The notes under the pieces are model-generated. The model ran no database searches. It saw nothing but the letters and a program-made list of their open reading frames with translations, and was not told the DNA's origin. A stretch of 42,051 nt of DNA from NCBI GenBank assembly GCA_900290365.1, contig OMOE01000098.1, forward strand, positions 1-42,051. The letters run 5' to 3'. This DNA is from Syntrophobacter sp. SbD1. Lineage in GTDB: Bacteria > Desulfobacterota > Syntrophobacteria > Syntrophobacterales > Syntrophobacteraceae. The translations under genes were made by a program, and so were the position numbers. Positions 16,964 through 25,590 of this stretch are shown piece after piece; position 1 is the first letter of the stretch, and each line of letters opens with the position of its first letter.

Positions 16964-17037
16964 AAAGGGTGGTTTGCGCCTGTTCCAGACACACATGCTA
17001 ATTCGCTGTCAAAGGATTAAGGCATATAGAGAGAAGA

Positions 17038-17092
17038 GGGTAGAGTAGAGGGCAGGCGCAATGCCTGCTCTCTACTCTACCCATTCTTTTTT
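17038..17092 (+). terminator. Strong Rho-independent terminator
   Basis: A 20-bp stem (17038-17057 against 17063-17082, one mismatch, 5-nt loop GCAAT) is followed by CATTC and a run of six T (17087-17092). It closes the SDR / DUF3300-fragment transcript. The remaining bases to 17411 (about 320 bp) show no gene I can support; a short frame at 17159-17530 overlaps the hupE-like gene and looks like a shadow. Confidence 0.85.
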
Positions 17093-17411
17093 AGTGCTCT
17101 CTCAAGATCAACCGTGGCCCCTCGAATCCGGCGGAGGTCGAGCATGTAAATCAGATATATGATTCGGCAAGGGTGTGTTTTTCGGAGATCTACATTTTTG
17201 TTACGTACAGAGGAGAGCTGTTTGAACTCATTATCTGACATTCCACTTGTACATAGTGCCTTGACGAACCAAAGGGGAATGAGATGTCACGAATTGAGTT
17301 TTATGGTGTGTGAGGGTCAATTCCGGTTTGCAGTGAACGATTTCAGAAATTTGCCGGTAACACCAGTTGGTTGTGTTGTTTCGTTGGTTGATCGGTTTGT
17401 TGACTTCAATT

Positions 17412-18035
17412 TCAGGCGCGGAGACTCCAGCCAATCATCAAGAGGCCCGTGGCCGCGACCCAGCTTCCCAGCACACGCACGGCGATACGCATCCAAAACG
17501 CTTTCAGCGGCACCACCACCCCGGCGATAAGCGTGACAATGACGATCAATGCCACCAGTATCCCCAGCAGTTCGAGGGCCGCGTGCGGGGTTCGGGCCAA
17601 AGCCGCCCCGGTCGAAAATCCGTTAAACCCGCCAATGATCGCCGCCAGGGTTGCCACGACCGGCAAAGGAAGATTGAGGTCCGCCGCCACGAGCGCGCCC
17701 GCCAGCAGCAACGACAGGCCGGTCGCCCAGTCCAGGCTCGCCGTGATCTGGAACGTCAGTCCCCCCAGTCCGCCCACGATCCACGCCGTCGGCAGCAGCG
17801 CGAGCAACCAGCGGCTCTGACGCGGCCCGCGCATCGCGGCCAGCAACACGAGCACCACCACCACCGCCAGGTCAGCTGGCGACAGCGCCAGATGGGCGAT
17901 GCCGTCGTAGACCGGGCCGAGTCCCGTCGTTACCAGATGCGCTTCGGCGCGAGGGCAGTCGAGGCACAGTAGCACGATCGCAGCGGCAATGCCGCCGCAA
18001 CGTGCGCGAGTCGGTTGGTATTTCATGTGCGTCAT
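17412..18035 (-). CDS. HupE/UreJ-like membrane protein (third of three)
   Basis: 207 aa. Signal-like N-terminus ending near EAH, so a His may be the first mature residue, then GLGPVYDGIAHL and about six hydrophobic helices. The DGxxH box and overall plan match HupE/UreJ-type proteins, which are proposed Ni/metal permeases or accessory proteins. The match is weaker than for the two upstream genes. ATG 18035 overlaps the upstream stop (ATGA). A longer open frame reaching 18605 is only a shadow of the upstream hupE in another frame. Last gene of the cluster; strongly GC-rich. Confidence 0.8.
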   Translation of the reverse strand: MTHMKYQPTRARCGGIAAAIVLLCLDCPRAEAHLVTTGLGPVYDGIAHLALSPADLAVVVVLVLLAAMRGPRQSRWLLALLPTAWIVGGLGGLTFQITASLDWATGLSLLLAGALVAADLNLPLPVVATLAAIIGGFNGFSTGAALARTPHAALELLGILVALIVIVTLIAGVVVPLKAFWMRIAVRVLGSWVAATGLLMIGWSLRA

Positions 18036-18649
18036 TTGAAAGCCGCGAAGAGGAAAAAGATTCCGGCCACCGCCACCGCCGCACCGGCCACTCGGAGGAT
18101 GACCCGGCCCGTCGCCCAGCGATGGATCAGGCCGATGGCGATGCCGACGCCGTGCAGGCAGCCCGTGGCCATCACGAAGCCCGCGCTGTAAAGCAGGCCG
18201 CTTTGACCGGCGGGCAGCTCCGTGCCGTGCGCGTGCCCATGGAAGATGGCGAAGAATCCGACGACGCCCGCCGCGATCCACAGGGCCGGGCGTTTCTCCG
18301 CAAGCACCATTGCCCCGAGCACCATCGCGGACAAAGCAATACCGATCTCGACACCAGGAAGCGGGATGCCCAGCAATCCGAGCATCGCACCCAGCGCCAT
18401 CACCATCGGGAAGCTGACCGGCAAAAGCCATACTGCCGGAGCGCCGAGCTGCGAGCCCCACAAGCCGACCGAGATCATCGCCAGCACATGATCCCAGCCC
18501 GAAATCGGGTGAAGCACGCCGCTGAGAAAGCCTGCGGCCTCCCCGGCCTGAATGTGCGCCCAAGCGCTCGAAGGTGCAGCGAGTGCTGTAAGCAGCAAGA
18601 GGCACGCAACTGTGGTTTGCGATTTAGTCTTCATGAAATTTCTCTTCAT
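18032..18649 (-). CDS. hupE: HupE/UreJ family protein (second of three)
   Basis: 205 aa. Cleavable signal peptide (to about residue 31, SSAWAH), then the family signature HPISGWDHVLAM, a mid-protein FHGHAHGTELP with closely spaced His residues, and CLHGVGIAIG. About six to seven membrane helices. In hydrogenase and urease operons HupE/UreJ are linked to nickel handling; here neither enzyme is nearby, so metal transport is a guess from family. It overlaps its upstream neighbour (ATGA at 18649-18646) and its downstream one (ATGA at 18035-18032), implying coupled translation. Confidence 0.9.
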   Translation of the reverse strand: MKRNFMKTKSQTTVACLLLLTALAAPSSAWAHIQAGEAAGFLSGVLHPISGWDHVLAMISVGLWGSQLGAPAVWLLPVSFPMVMALGAMLGLLGIPLPGVEIGIALSAMVLGAMVLAEKRPALWIAAGVVGFFAIFHGHAHGTELPAGQSGLLYSAGFVMATGCLHGVGIAIGLIHRWATGRVILRVAGAAVAVAGIFFLFAAFK

Positions 18650-19647
18650 CGGATGAATCCCAGGAGTATGGCGGTTCTTTCAATCGTCCAATACGCACCC
18701 AGCGTACCGACGGTATAGCCCGGCAGCGCCAAAGCCCAGCGCGGCCAGCGGATTTCGAGTGTGCGAAACGACCGCGCTATCGCCAGGATCAGGAAAACGA
18801 AGAACAGCTGCCCGATCTCAACCCCGACGTTGAAAAGCAGGAGCGCCCAGGCAATATCCGTCTGCGGCAACCCGGTAGCCTTTAGCCCGCTGGCAAACCC
18901 AAAGCCATGCAGCAGACCGAACGCGAACGCCACCAGCCAGGGATATCGGATGGTAAGACTGGTTTCGTCCCGCCGGACTCGGACGATTTCCGGGCCAAGG
19001 AACAAAATGCTTAACGCGATGGCGGCATTCAGCGGCGGCAACGGCGCGCTGGCGTAACCGAGCGTGGCGGCAGCCAGCGTGATGCTGTGCGCGGCCGTGA
19101 AGGCTGTGATAGTCTTGAACAGCGTCCAGCGGTTGCCAACGATCAACAGCAGCCCGAGCACAAACAGCAGGTGGTCAACGCCCCTAAGAATGTGGTCCGT
19201 GCCCAGCCGCAGGTAAGTGGCAGCCATGCGCCACCGGCTGGGCATTGCTTCCACCACGAACGACGGATTGGACGGCGTGAGCCGCGTTACTTGCGTGGCG
19301 CCGTCGAGGCGTTCCAAACGCACGAGCACGTCGGTCATCGTCGCGCTGAGCCCGGCGATGTGAATCCTGCCGCCGCCTAGTCCGCCCGCGCACTCCACAG
19401 GCCAGCGTTCGGTGAAGGCGTTATTGATCGCCGAAGCCCGTGGTTCGGTGACGTTCGTGCAGCCGACGGGCAGTTCCACGTAGAGTCCGAGGCGCAGGTC
19501 TTGGCCAAGACCGGGCACCTTCCATAGCGCGTCGTAAGTTTCAGGCCCGGTCTGGCGCAATTCGAGGTAAGCGGGACGCACCTCGTGCGCGAATGCGCTG
19601 GTCGCAAAAGTGGCGAAAAGAACAAAGATGAGAATCGCGAGTTTCAT
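18646..19647 (-). CDS. HupE/UreJ_2-type membrane protein with N-terminal extracytoplasmic domain (first of three)
   Basis: About 333 aa. Signal peptide (about 1-20, TSAFAH), a periplasmic domain of about 130 residues with several conserved-looking motifs (VRPAYLELRQTGP, DALWKVPGLG), then six to seven helices carrying GTDHILRGVDHLLFVL, TAAHSITLA and FGLLHGFGFASGL, all HupE/UreJ_2 hallmarks. The His and Asp within helices are candidate metal ligands. ATG 19647 lies two bases after the parvulin stop; the longer frame to 19884 is a shadow of that gene. Function unproven; likely works with the two smaller HupE proteins as a complex. Confidence 0.88.
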   Translation of the reverse strand: MKLAILIFVLFATFATSAFAHEVRPAYLELRQTGPETYDALWKVPGLGQDLRLGLYVELPVGCTNVTEPRASAINNAFTERWPVECAGGLGGGRIHIAGLSATMTDVLVRLERLDGATQVTRLTPSNPSFVVEAMPSRWRMAATYLRLGTDHILRGVDHLLFVLGLLLIVGNRWTLFKTITAFTAAHSITLAAATLGYASAPLPPLNAAIALSILFLGPEIVRVRRDETSLTIRYPWLVAFAFGLLHGFGFASGLKATGLPQTDIAWALLLFNVGVEIGQLFFVFLILAIARSFRTLEIRWPRWALALPGYTVGTLGAYWTIERTAILLGFIR

Positions 19648-19649
19648 TT

Positions 19650-20519
19650 TCACTGTATCCCTGCGATCTTTTTCGTCTCTACCGCCGCGGGTTGCTCGAT
19701 GGTTACGGTGTAACGCTTCAGCAGATTCTGGAAGAATTGTTCGTTCTCCTCCCGACGCCGCGCATCGGCACATTCGCGGACGACCTGCTCGCGAACCTCC
19801 GCCAACTCCGGAAGCCTTCCGGTCTTCCGTTCTTCTACAAAGACCAGATGAATGCCGAAGCCCGAAGTTACCGGCCCGTTCCATCGGTCTTTGGGCAGTT
19901 GCGCCAATTGCCGCGTGAACTCTTCCCCAAACTGGCGGGACACTTCGCTCATCGGGACATCCGCCAGCTCGGGACTCAGCAACGTGGCGTCGCCCAGTGT
20001 CTTGAAATCGGTTTTGGCATCCGGCTGATTCAATACAGTCAGCAGCCGCACCCCGTCATGTTTGAGCGCGTCTCCCCGCCGCTCGGCATTCAGATAGACC
20101 TGTCGGAACGTGAAGCGAGGCTCGACGCGGAAGCGATCGGGATGCCTGGCGAGAAACTCCGCCAACTCCGCTTCGCTCGGCTCGGTTTGCGCGGCGAGAT
20201 CGTTGACGATAAATTCCATTTTCTGCCGCAGCCGGCGGCGGATGACTGCGTCGTCGCGGTCGAGTCCCAGTGCCATGGCCTCACGCGTGAAGACTTCTTC
20301 GTGGATGTGGTCCCGGACCAGCCCTTCCAGTTCCTCGGCGGTGGGCGGGCGTTGCCAGACCCCGCTGAACGCAGCCCGCAGGTTTTCGATCTTTCCTTGC
20401 GAAATCACGATCCGTCCGGACGCCGGTTGGACGGAGCGATTCAACAGGCCATAGCCGGCGAAGAGCAGCGCGCCGAGCACCAGGAAATGAAACAGTGGTT
20501 CTTTGAGCAATCGTTTCAT
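19650..20519 (-). CDS. Parvulin-like peptidyl-prolyl isomerase (membrane-anchored)
   Basis: About 289 aa. N-terminal anchor (MKRLLKEPLFHFLVLGALL), a SurA-N-like helical region with the DHIHEEVFTREAMALGLD motif (about residues 70-90), then a parvulin/rotamase-like domain containing RFTFRQVYL, GDATLLS and GFGIHLVFVEER. Envelope members act as folding chaperones for secreted and membrane proteins. ATG 20519 fits the family N-terminus; a GTG at 20588 overlapping the upstream stop (GTGA) would add 23 hydrophilic residues and is less likely. Its place between DUF3604 and the HupE genes recurs in other genomes as far as I recall, suggesting a dedicated chaperone. Confidence 0.87.
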   Translation of the reverse strand: MKRLLKEPLFHFLVLGALLFAGYGLLNRSVQPASGRIVISQGKIENLRAAFSGVWQRPPTAEELEGLVRDHIHEEVFTREAMALGLDRDDAVIRRRLRQKMEFIVNDLAAQTEPSEAELAEFLARHPDRFRVEPRFTFRQVYLNAERRGDALKHDGVRLLTVLNQPDAKTDFKTLGDATLLSPELADVPMSEVSRQFGEEFTRQLAQLPKDRWNGPVTSGFGIHLVFVEERKTGRLPELAEVREQVVRECADARRREENEQFFQNLLKRYTVTIEQPAAVETKKIAGIQ

Positions 20520-20584
20520 ATGATCTGAACCTGTATAAACAGAGGAAGCGGAGAGTAAAACTCGGTCCGTTTCCCGGTGTTGAA

Positions 20585-22522
20585 TCACTTCCCCGGCGTA
20601 TACCAGACGGGCGAGGTGTAGGCGCGGTCGGTGACCGTCATTGGAACGTAGTCAGCCATCTTGATGCCGTAACGCTTCTGGTCATAGGCGGTCCAGCGCG
20701 GCGTAGGGATTTGAATCACACGCACGTAGTAGAACGCGCGTTGCCCGGCATCGAACTCCGGGTCCTTCCAATAGGCCGTCAGGAGCGGAGTGCCGATGGT
20801 GTTTTTGTATGTCGCGTTCGGAACGTCCACCGTATTGCCCACCGGTGTTTTGCAGCGGCCGTCGGCGTCGATCTTGCGGCCGCCGGACACGGCGACGTCG
20901 TAGATTCGCTCTTGCACTTCGTTTTTCGCATCGAGCCAGCCTTTGATGATCTGGACGCGGTCGAGGTTCCCGCCCTCGGGGTCGCGCATGGCCCGCACCA
21001 GGAAGGTCGGAGCCTTGCCGGCGGGCGCGGACTTGAGATCTCCGCCCATCGGTACGCCGCGGGCGTATCCTTGCGCTGCGAAATTCGGGGCCTCGACTTC
21101 ATCGGCCTGGAAGTCCCAGCCCGCGAAGAGCCGCACGGTGATGCGCGGCCCGGTCGATGCATAGACTTCCTTGCGCTTAATGGCGTCGAAGAGCGACGCA
21201 CGGGTGTTCTCGCGAGCCCAGACGCCGGCGATGCCTGCGGCCTGGAGCATCCAACCCGATGCCGCCGGCGTCTTGTCGGCCTTCATGAAAAAGGCTTCAC
21301 TCCATCGCTCGGGACTTGGCTCCGAAGAGGGGACTTTGCCGAAGAAGTTGTCTTCATCGAAGCTGGACATCCCGGTGTGCGTGTCCGTCGAGCCGATCAT
21401 GCCATACTTGAAGGGATTGACGCCCAGTTTGGCGTCAAGTTGGAGGCCGAGTTTTAGCGCGGAACGGGCATACTCGAATTGAAGCATCTCCTGCTTCTTC
21501 GGAACAACCGGGTTGGCGAAGTTGCCGAAGTCCCACCTCTCGAAATTGGCGAACTCATCGTTGGGTGATAGGAAGGGATGCGTCTCGCTGTCGCCCTTGG
21601 TCTGGGTGACCTCCATCACCGGTTCCCAGCGGGCGCGCTTCTCGGCGTAAGCCCGGGTGAGCGGGTTTCCCATGAAGTCCGCCAGAGCGAACATTCTTCC
21701 GTTGCTCGTGTTGGGGTTGTGCGGGATGGCCAGGATTTGGCCGCCGGTCTTCTCCTCGTAAGTAGCCAGATACTTCCACAGGTCCTCGGGGTTTTCGCTG
21801 TCGAAGGCGGAAATGGGCAGCACCTGGTTAACGCGATCGGGGCCGTCCCGGAAAATGACGACGCGGTGCAGGTTGTCCCCACTCGGCGTGGAAGTCCACT
21901 CGAAGCCGTTGAAGGCAGTAAATTTCCCCGGCTCGTTGTATTTCGACGCGATGCCCGTCACATATTCCCACACTGAGCGACTGATCCTTTCGCTTTTGTA
22001 AAGCTCCTGTCGCTTGCCGATGCTGAGAAAAACTTCCAGCGCCACCTGGGTGCCTTCGGGTCCCCCTTTCTTCATCTTGTCATACCAGCTCTTGCCGACC
22101 TCGGTGGACAACAGGTCAGGGTCGGCGTTATTGAGCAAGTCCGCCAAGCCGAGATATTCGGCGTGGTCGGACACGACAAGGAAGTCGAGCGGGCGGCTCA
22201 GCCTCGCGCGTTGGCCGGAGTTGGACATCACCTCTTCCCCACGGGCGAAGCGATAAGCCTCCTCCGGCCCCAGGTTGGTGCCCATCAGGCCGTCATCAAA
22301 CGAGAGACGGGTATGACAATGCGTGTCGCCCCAGAATACGCGATTGGGGAAGTGCTGGTCCGGGTAGGGCGAATAGTCGGGCTTCTTTTGTTCGATTTCC
22401 TTTAGCTCAGCCTGGGTCGGAGGGACATCCTGGGCCGCGGCGAAGTGGCTGAAGCCGCCGGTCACCAGCACGAAACCAATGGCTGCGAGGGCTGCGTTCA
22501 GCCTTCTTGTATTTCGTTGCAT
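20585..22522 (-). CDS. DUF3604 protein, PHP-like metal-dependent hydrolase, exported
   Basis: About 645 aa. Signal peptide (to about residue 32, HFAAAQ). Then metal-site motifs in the order of a PHP fold: WGDTHCHTRLSFDDG (HxH), VVSDHAEYLG, a single His in AIPHNPNTS, and GSTDTHTGM near the middle; YASTGPRITVRLF follows. PHP domains hydrolyse phosphoesters with two or three metals; the DUF3604 substrate is unknown to me. A periplasmic metalloenzyme next to three HupE-type proteins is suggestive of metal supply or a shared pathway. ATG 22522 is preceded by AAGGAAAGG; a frame extends to 22627 without a signal-like start. Confidence 0.9.
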   Translation of the reverse strand: MQRNTRRLNAALAAIGFVLVTGGFSHFAAAQDVPPTQAELKEIEQKKPDYSPYPDQHFPNRVFWGDTHCHTRLSFDDGLMGTNLGPEEAYRFARGEEVMSNSGQRARLSRPLDFLVVSDHAEYLGLADLLNNADPDLLSTEVGKSWYDKMKKGGPEGTQVALEVFLSIGKRQELYKSERISRSVWEYVTGIASKYNEPGKFTAFNGFEWTSTPSGDNLHRVVIFRDGPDRVNQVLPISAFDSENPEDLWKYLATYEEKTGGQILAIPHNPNTSNGRMFALADFMGNPLTRAYAEKRARWEPVMEVTQTKGDSETHPFLSPNDEFANFERWDFGNFANPVVPKKQEMLQFEYARSALKLGLQLDAKLGVNPFKYGMIGSTDTHTGMSSFDEDNFFGKVPSSEPSPERWSEAFFMKADKTPAASGWMLQAAGIAGVWARENTRASLFDAIKRKEVYASTGPRITVRLFAGWDFQADEVEAPNFAAQGYARGVPMGGDLKSAPAGKAPTFLVRAMRDPEGGNLDRVQIIKGWLDAKNEVQERIYDVAVSGGRKIDADGRCKTPVGNTVDVPNATYKNTIGTPLLTAYWKDPEFDAGQRAFYYVRVIQIPTPRWTAYDQKRYGIKMADYVPMTVTDRAYTSPVWYTPGK

Positions 22523-22705
22523 GGCAGTGGCCTTTCCTTGTCTGGTTTGTTGATTGGGTTTGTTTTGTACGGGTATAGCCCCAAAACGGGTGCGAGATGA
22601 AGGGATCGCACAGCCCCAACGCCCCAATCAGGAATCGAGCGCCATGCAGGGCGAGGAACGGTCTGTCACCCATCATCTCCTGTTCCATACCTGCCGGTTC
22701 TTCAT

Positions 22706-23602
22706 CTAGAACTCAACTCCCACTCCAAAAAATGGTCCGCAATTCCACATATTGTATGCGAACTTGTCATTGCCGCTCCCTGTTGCGTAGTCGGTGTAAA
22801 GGGTGTCGAGGCCGAAATTTACGAAGAGGCATTTATTGATATGGTACTTTGCCTCCACGTCGATGTTGAAGATGAATTCCGAACCGACGCCAAAGCCCCC
22901 AAATTCGGTTTTGATGGACGTGGTCCACTTTTCTGTGGGTCTATACAAGACGCGCCAACCAACAAAGGGGTCAACCCAGTCTGCGGTCTTGTCTGACTGG
23001 AAGGTTCTGGTTAACCCCAGGGGGCCGCTGCCGCTCACCTCAAGGTCCACTACTGTCCGGAAATAGGTGTAGCGCGCGCCGCCAAGTATCCCGACGGTCA
23101 GTGCAGGCATGTTAGCAACCAGGCAGGGAGAGGCATAGACGTCATAGGACAGCGCCGATTCGCCCACAGAATACACCCCCGTAACGTCGGCACGGCCCTG
23201 GATCGTGAATGGAGGTGGATCAAGAATGGGAATATTTATGCTTTTTTGAGCCATCGCGCTCTGGTTCGCTTTGAAATAGACCCCATCAATGAGAACTCCC
23301 CATGGTCCCTTGCTCACCTCGAAGCGCCCATCGATTGCGAACTCGGCAACATAGATCGATTTCAGTAGATCATAGAGTGTAAGATCGACCGGGGAAGTCT
23401 GACCTTTGGCAGTGACGCTCCCTTGGAATGGAGGGGCCCATTCACCTAGATTGACGGAGAAATGCCAATCGTCATATCCCTTGAGGTGCTCTCCCGACTT
23501 GTCGGGCGCAGGAGCATCCTGGGCGACAACTGGGAACACGGTGGTCGTTAGCAAGCCAATGCAAACCAGTGCAGTGATCGCCGTGACTTTCAGTACCCAC
23601 AT
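22706..23602 (-). CDS. Predicted outer-membrane beta-barrel protein
   Basis: About 298 aa. Signal peptide (about 1-27, FPVVAQ), then alternating amphipathic strands with many Tyr/Phe/Gly and a terminal FFGVGVEF, ending in Phe as outer-membrane barrels do. Segments such as GGARYTYF, VDPFVGWRVLY and SEFIFNIDVEAKYH resemble the generic OmpW/outer-membrane-protein style found beside DUF3604 and sulfatase genes, but I cannot name the family. Start ATG 23602 has GGGGAGG 5 bases upstream. It lies 184 bp ahead of the DUF3604 gene on the same strand and may share its transcript. Confidence 0.78.
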   Translation of the reverse strand: MWVLKVTAITALVCIGLLTTTVFPVVAQDAPAPDKSGEHLKGYDDWHFSVNLGEWAPPFQGSVTAKGQTSPVDLTLYDLLKSIYVAEFAIDGRFEVSKGPWGVLIDGVYFKANQSAMAQKSINIPILDPPPFTIQGRADVTGVYSVGESALSYDVYASPCLVANMPALTVGILGGARYTYFRTVVDLEVSGSGPLGLTRTFQSDKTADWVDPFVGWRVLYRPTEKWTTSIKTEFGGFGVGSEFIFNIDVEAKYHINKCLFVNFGLDTLYTDYATGSGNDKFAYNMWNCGPFFGVGVEF

Positions 23603-23717
23603 CTTGACCTCCCCTTTCGCAAAATGGTCTGTTATCTGTTCCACTCAGCGGATTGGCGCCCCGCGCCCCACATGGGGCGCCACTAAGGGTTCATGAGCGA
23701 AACAATACCTTAGTGGC

Positions 23718-23860
23718 TCAGTGCAGGCCGCCACCGGCACCCTCGTGAAGTTGATCCAGGTTGAACGACGCCGGCTTCTGCCGGGGTGGAAACTCCTGAT
23801 GTTCCATGTGCCGATGTCGTCTCCTCAGATGATGAGGATGTTAGGCTTTTTGTCAGCCAT
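23718..23860 (-). pseudogene. Sulfatase remnant with internal deletion
   Basis: Reading leftward from ATG 23860 (GGAGG 7 bases upstream) gives MADKKPNILII, a TGA stop, then GDDIGTWNI. This nearly matches the start of the intact sulfatase at 38288-39820. Right after this, in another frame, come EFPPRQKPASFNLDQ and a short tail ending at 23718, which match that protein's C-terminal EFPPMQKGASFNLDA. So both gene ends are joined and about 1.4 kb of interior, including the formylglycine site, is missing; in addition a Trp codon appears to have become TGA. Non-functional. It shows that this cluster once carried a second sulfatase. Confidence 0.88.
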
Positions 23861-23960
23861 GATTGAGCCTCCTTTTTGAGGGTTGTCCAGGGGTTCAAAA
23901 CTGCGAAAGAGTTCAGTTGCAGTCTCTGTGGCAGCCGGTTCATGGTATAAAATAGAAATG

Positions 23961-24075
23961 ATTTCCCACGAGATTTCGCGACTTAAAGACAGATATGCAT
24001 TAGGAATTGCCAGTGCAACTGCAGCAGCTTAATTCGCTCTGCTGATCCGGATCAGAGTCGCTCCAGCGAATGAGA
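23961..24075. repeat. Dispersed upstream block, copy A
   Basis: About 115 bp closely similar to 40156-40275 (copy C) and, from 23990 on, to the block at 25284 (copy B). It lies just upstream of the minus-strand sulfatase remnant and includes the promoter-like element. In-frame stops differ between copies, so shared coding is unlikely. Confidence 0.8.
23990..24018 (-). promoter_or_regulatory. Promoter-like element, copy A
   Basis: On the minus strand TTGCAC (24018-24013), 17 bp, then TATCTG (23995-23990). The same hexamers at the same spacing occur in copies B and C. It would drive the sulfatase remnant about 130 bp downstream. Confidence 0.5.
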
Positions 24076-24156
24076 CCGGAGTCGAAAATTAAGGGAGCTT
24101 TTTCATAGTTGCTCCTGTTCGTTTTCCGTGTGTTGTTTTCTAACAGCCTGTTTTAG

Positions 24157-25128
24157 TTATTGCCCGAAACCGAAGACGCGTTTCCAATCGTTCTTCATAT
24201 CCACCACGCTCCAGCCGCGCTGAGGTGCTTCCTTCAGCGCCTCAACCAGCTTGCCGCTTATCGGCGCCCTGGCGTCATAGGCATATTCACGTTCGGCATC
24301 GGTGTGGCGGACGATCAGGCCGAAACTGGGGTGCGAGTTATTGATGGTGGTGTATTGCAGCATGGCCTGGTCGCCGTCGCTGTTGCCGAAACAGGCGATG
24401 GGCCGTCGGCCGATGAACTGCCAGATCCCGACCGGCTTGCCTGTCTTGTCGTTCACGAACGGGTCCTCGACCGTTTTCAGCAGAACCGGGCCATTGTCGC
24501 TCAGCTCGAATTTCGTCCGCGCGGTGGAACCGACGACCTGCTCGGGCGGGATGCTGAAAACGCGCTCCGTCCAGACCCTCATGAAATCAGCGCCGCCACC
24601 CGATACGATAAAGACCTTGAAGCCGTTCGCCCGCAAATAGCGCAAAACTTCCTGCATGGGCTGATAGGTGAGTTGGTCGTAAGGCTGGCCGAAGCGCTGG
24701 TGTTTGGCCGAGGCGAGCCACGCCTCCACTCGGGCTTGAAAGTCTCCGGTCTTCATCCCAGTATGGGTGAGCGCAATGATTCGCAATAGGCCGTCGTGAT
24801 GTTCACCGGCAAAGAGTTTGGCCATGTCGCCTGCGAGGGCCGCCTTCACCATGGGATCAGCGGCGAGTTTGGGCTCGTTCGGAGTGCGGCGCTTGAGTTC
24901 GTCAAAGAGGAACGCAAGCTGAAAGGGCATGGGGAATTCCGGCCAGAGCGTGCCATCGTTGTCAAAGACGGCGATGCGCTCGGCCACCGGCACGAAGTCT
25001 GGCGAGCCTTCCTTGGTGACCTTCTCGACGAAGGCGATGATGGCCTGCTTCGGCACGGTGTCGTTCCAAGAGGGTATGGGATCGGTGGCCTGAGCGCTAG
25101 GGACCGGAGCGGGTCTTATCTGCTTCAT
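24157..25128 (-). CDS. HAD-superfamily phosphohydrolase
   Basis: 323 aa. Haloacid-dehalogenase fold of the phosphoserine-phosphatase-like type: motif I FDNDGTLW (nucleophile and acid Asp, about residue 57), motif II VSGGGADFM, a Lys for motif III probably in NDKTGKPVGI, and motif IV GNSDGDQAML. Relatives are often exported, and I recall them near sulfatase and DUF3604 genes; here the N-terminus (MKQIRPAPVPSAQATDPIPSW) lacks a hydrophobic core, so the signal peptide seems lost or the start displaced. ATG 25128 has AGAAGGGAA about 9 bases upstream. Substrate unknown. Confidence 0.86.
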   Translation of the reverse strand: MKQIRPAPVPSAQATDPIPSWNDTVPKQAIIAFVEKVTKEGSPDFVPVAERIAVFDNDGTLWPEFPMPFQLAFLFDELKRRTPNEPKLAADPMVKAALAGDMAKLFAGEHHDGLLRIIALTHTGMKTGDFQARVEAWLASAKHQRFGQPYDQLTYQPMQEVLRYLRANGFKVFIVSGGGADFMRVWTERVFSIPPEQVVGSTARTKFELSDNGPVLLKTVEDPFVNDKTGKPVGIWQFIGRRPIACFGNSDGDQAMLQYTTINNSHPSFGLIVRHTDAEREYAYDARAPISGKLVEALKEAPQRGWSVVDMKNDWKRVFGFGQ

Positions 25129-25283
25129 GGTTGAAGTTCCCTTCTGTTCTCTTCACTTTTCAATGCCAGGGAACTGGTGCCCAATGCAGGACGCCCGTCC
25201 ATGCATCACGCTTGCTGCATGGGGCCAGTCTGAAAAGGCAATGTCTCAGGACGGAATAAAGTAAAATATTTTGTACCTTTAAC

Positions 25284-25312
25284 CAGATATGCATGAGGAA
25301 CTGTCGGTGCAA
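25284..25312 (-). promoter_or_regulatory. Promoter-like element, copy B
   Basis: Minus-strand TTGCAC (25312-25307), 17 bp, TATCTG (25289-25284), identical hexamers to copy A. It points to the HAD phosphohydrolase, whose start codon is about 155 bp downstream. Confidence 0.5.
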
Positions 25313-25590
25313 GTGCAGCAGCTTGATTAGCTCTGTCAGCCTGGATCAGAATGGGTCTACCAAATAAGATCAATGTGGGAGTCCGCAGACGCTCCCATCA
25401 CAGGGGGGCTTGGATTTTCACCTAAGCCTTGAATTTTTCTCGCTTGCTGGAGTGGGCCACAGACCTCGGAGTTAAGAGCAGGGGCAGATAGCAAAATATC
25501 TTGTCAGAGGTAAAACCTGAAGCCTGCCACGATTTCGTGAATGTATGATCTGAACGTTCCGTGGCCCCCCGAATAAATCGCCCGGCTACT
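25284..25590. repeat. Dispersed upstream block, copy B
   Basis: From 25284 to about 25490 the sequence aligns with copy C at 40185-40385, with scattered changes and small gaps; weaker similarity continues to about 25590 (TGGCCCCC-CGAAT region). Only the first 80 bp or so are shared with copy A. It lies upstream of the HAD gene. Confidence 0.75.

Noticed and set aside
17412..18605. A 397-codon frame on the minus strand as one gene
   Set aside because: Its first half is an out-of-frame shadow of the hupE gene; only the part from ATG 18035 has hydrophobic, HupE-like sequence and a coupled start.
23663..23680. GC-rich hairpin between the sulfatase remnant and the barrel-protein gene as a terminator
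   Set aside because: A 7-bp stem with a 4-nt loop is present, but no T-run follows on either strand, so I do not call it a terminator.
23996..24018. Sigma-54 promoter (TGGCA...TGCA) in copy A
   Set aside because: Spacing between the two elements is one base too long and the GG dinucleotide is not kept in copies B and C; the TTGCAC/TATCTG pair fits all three.
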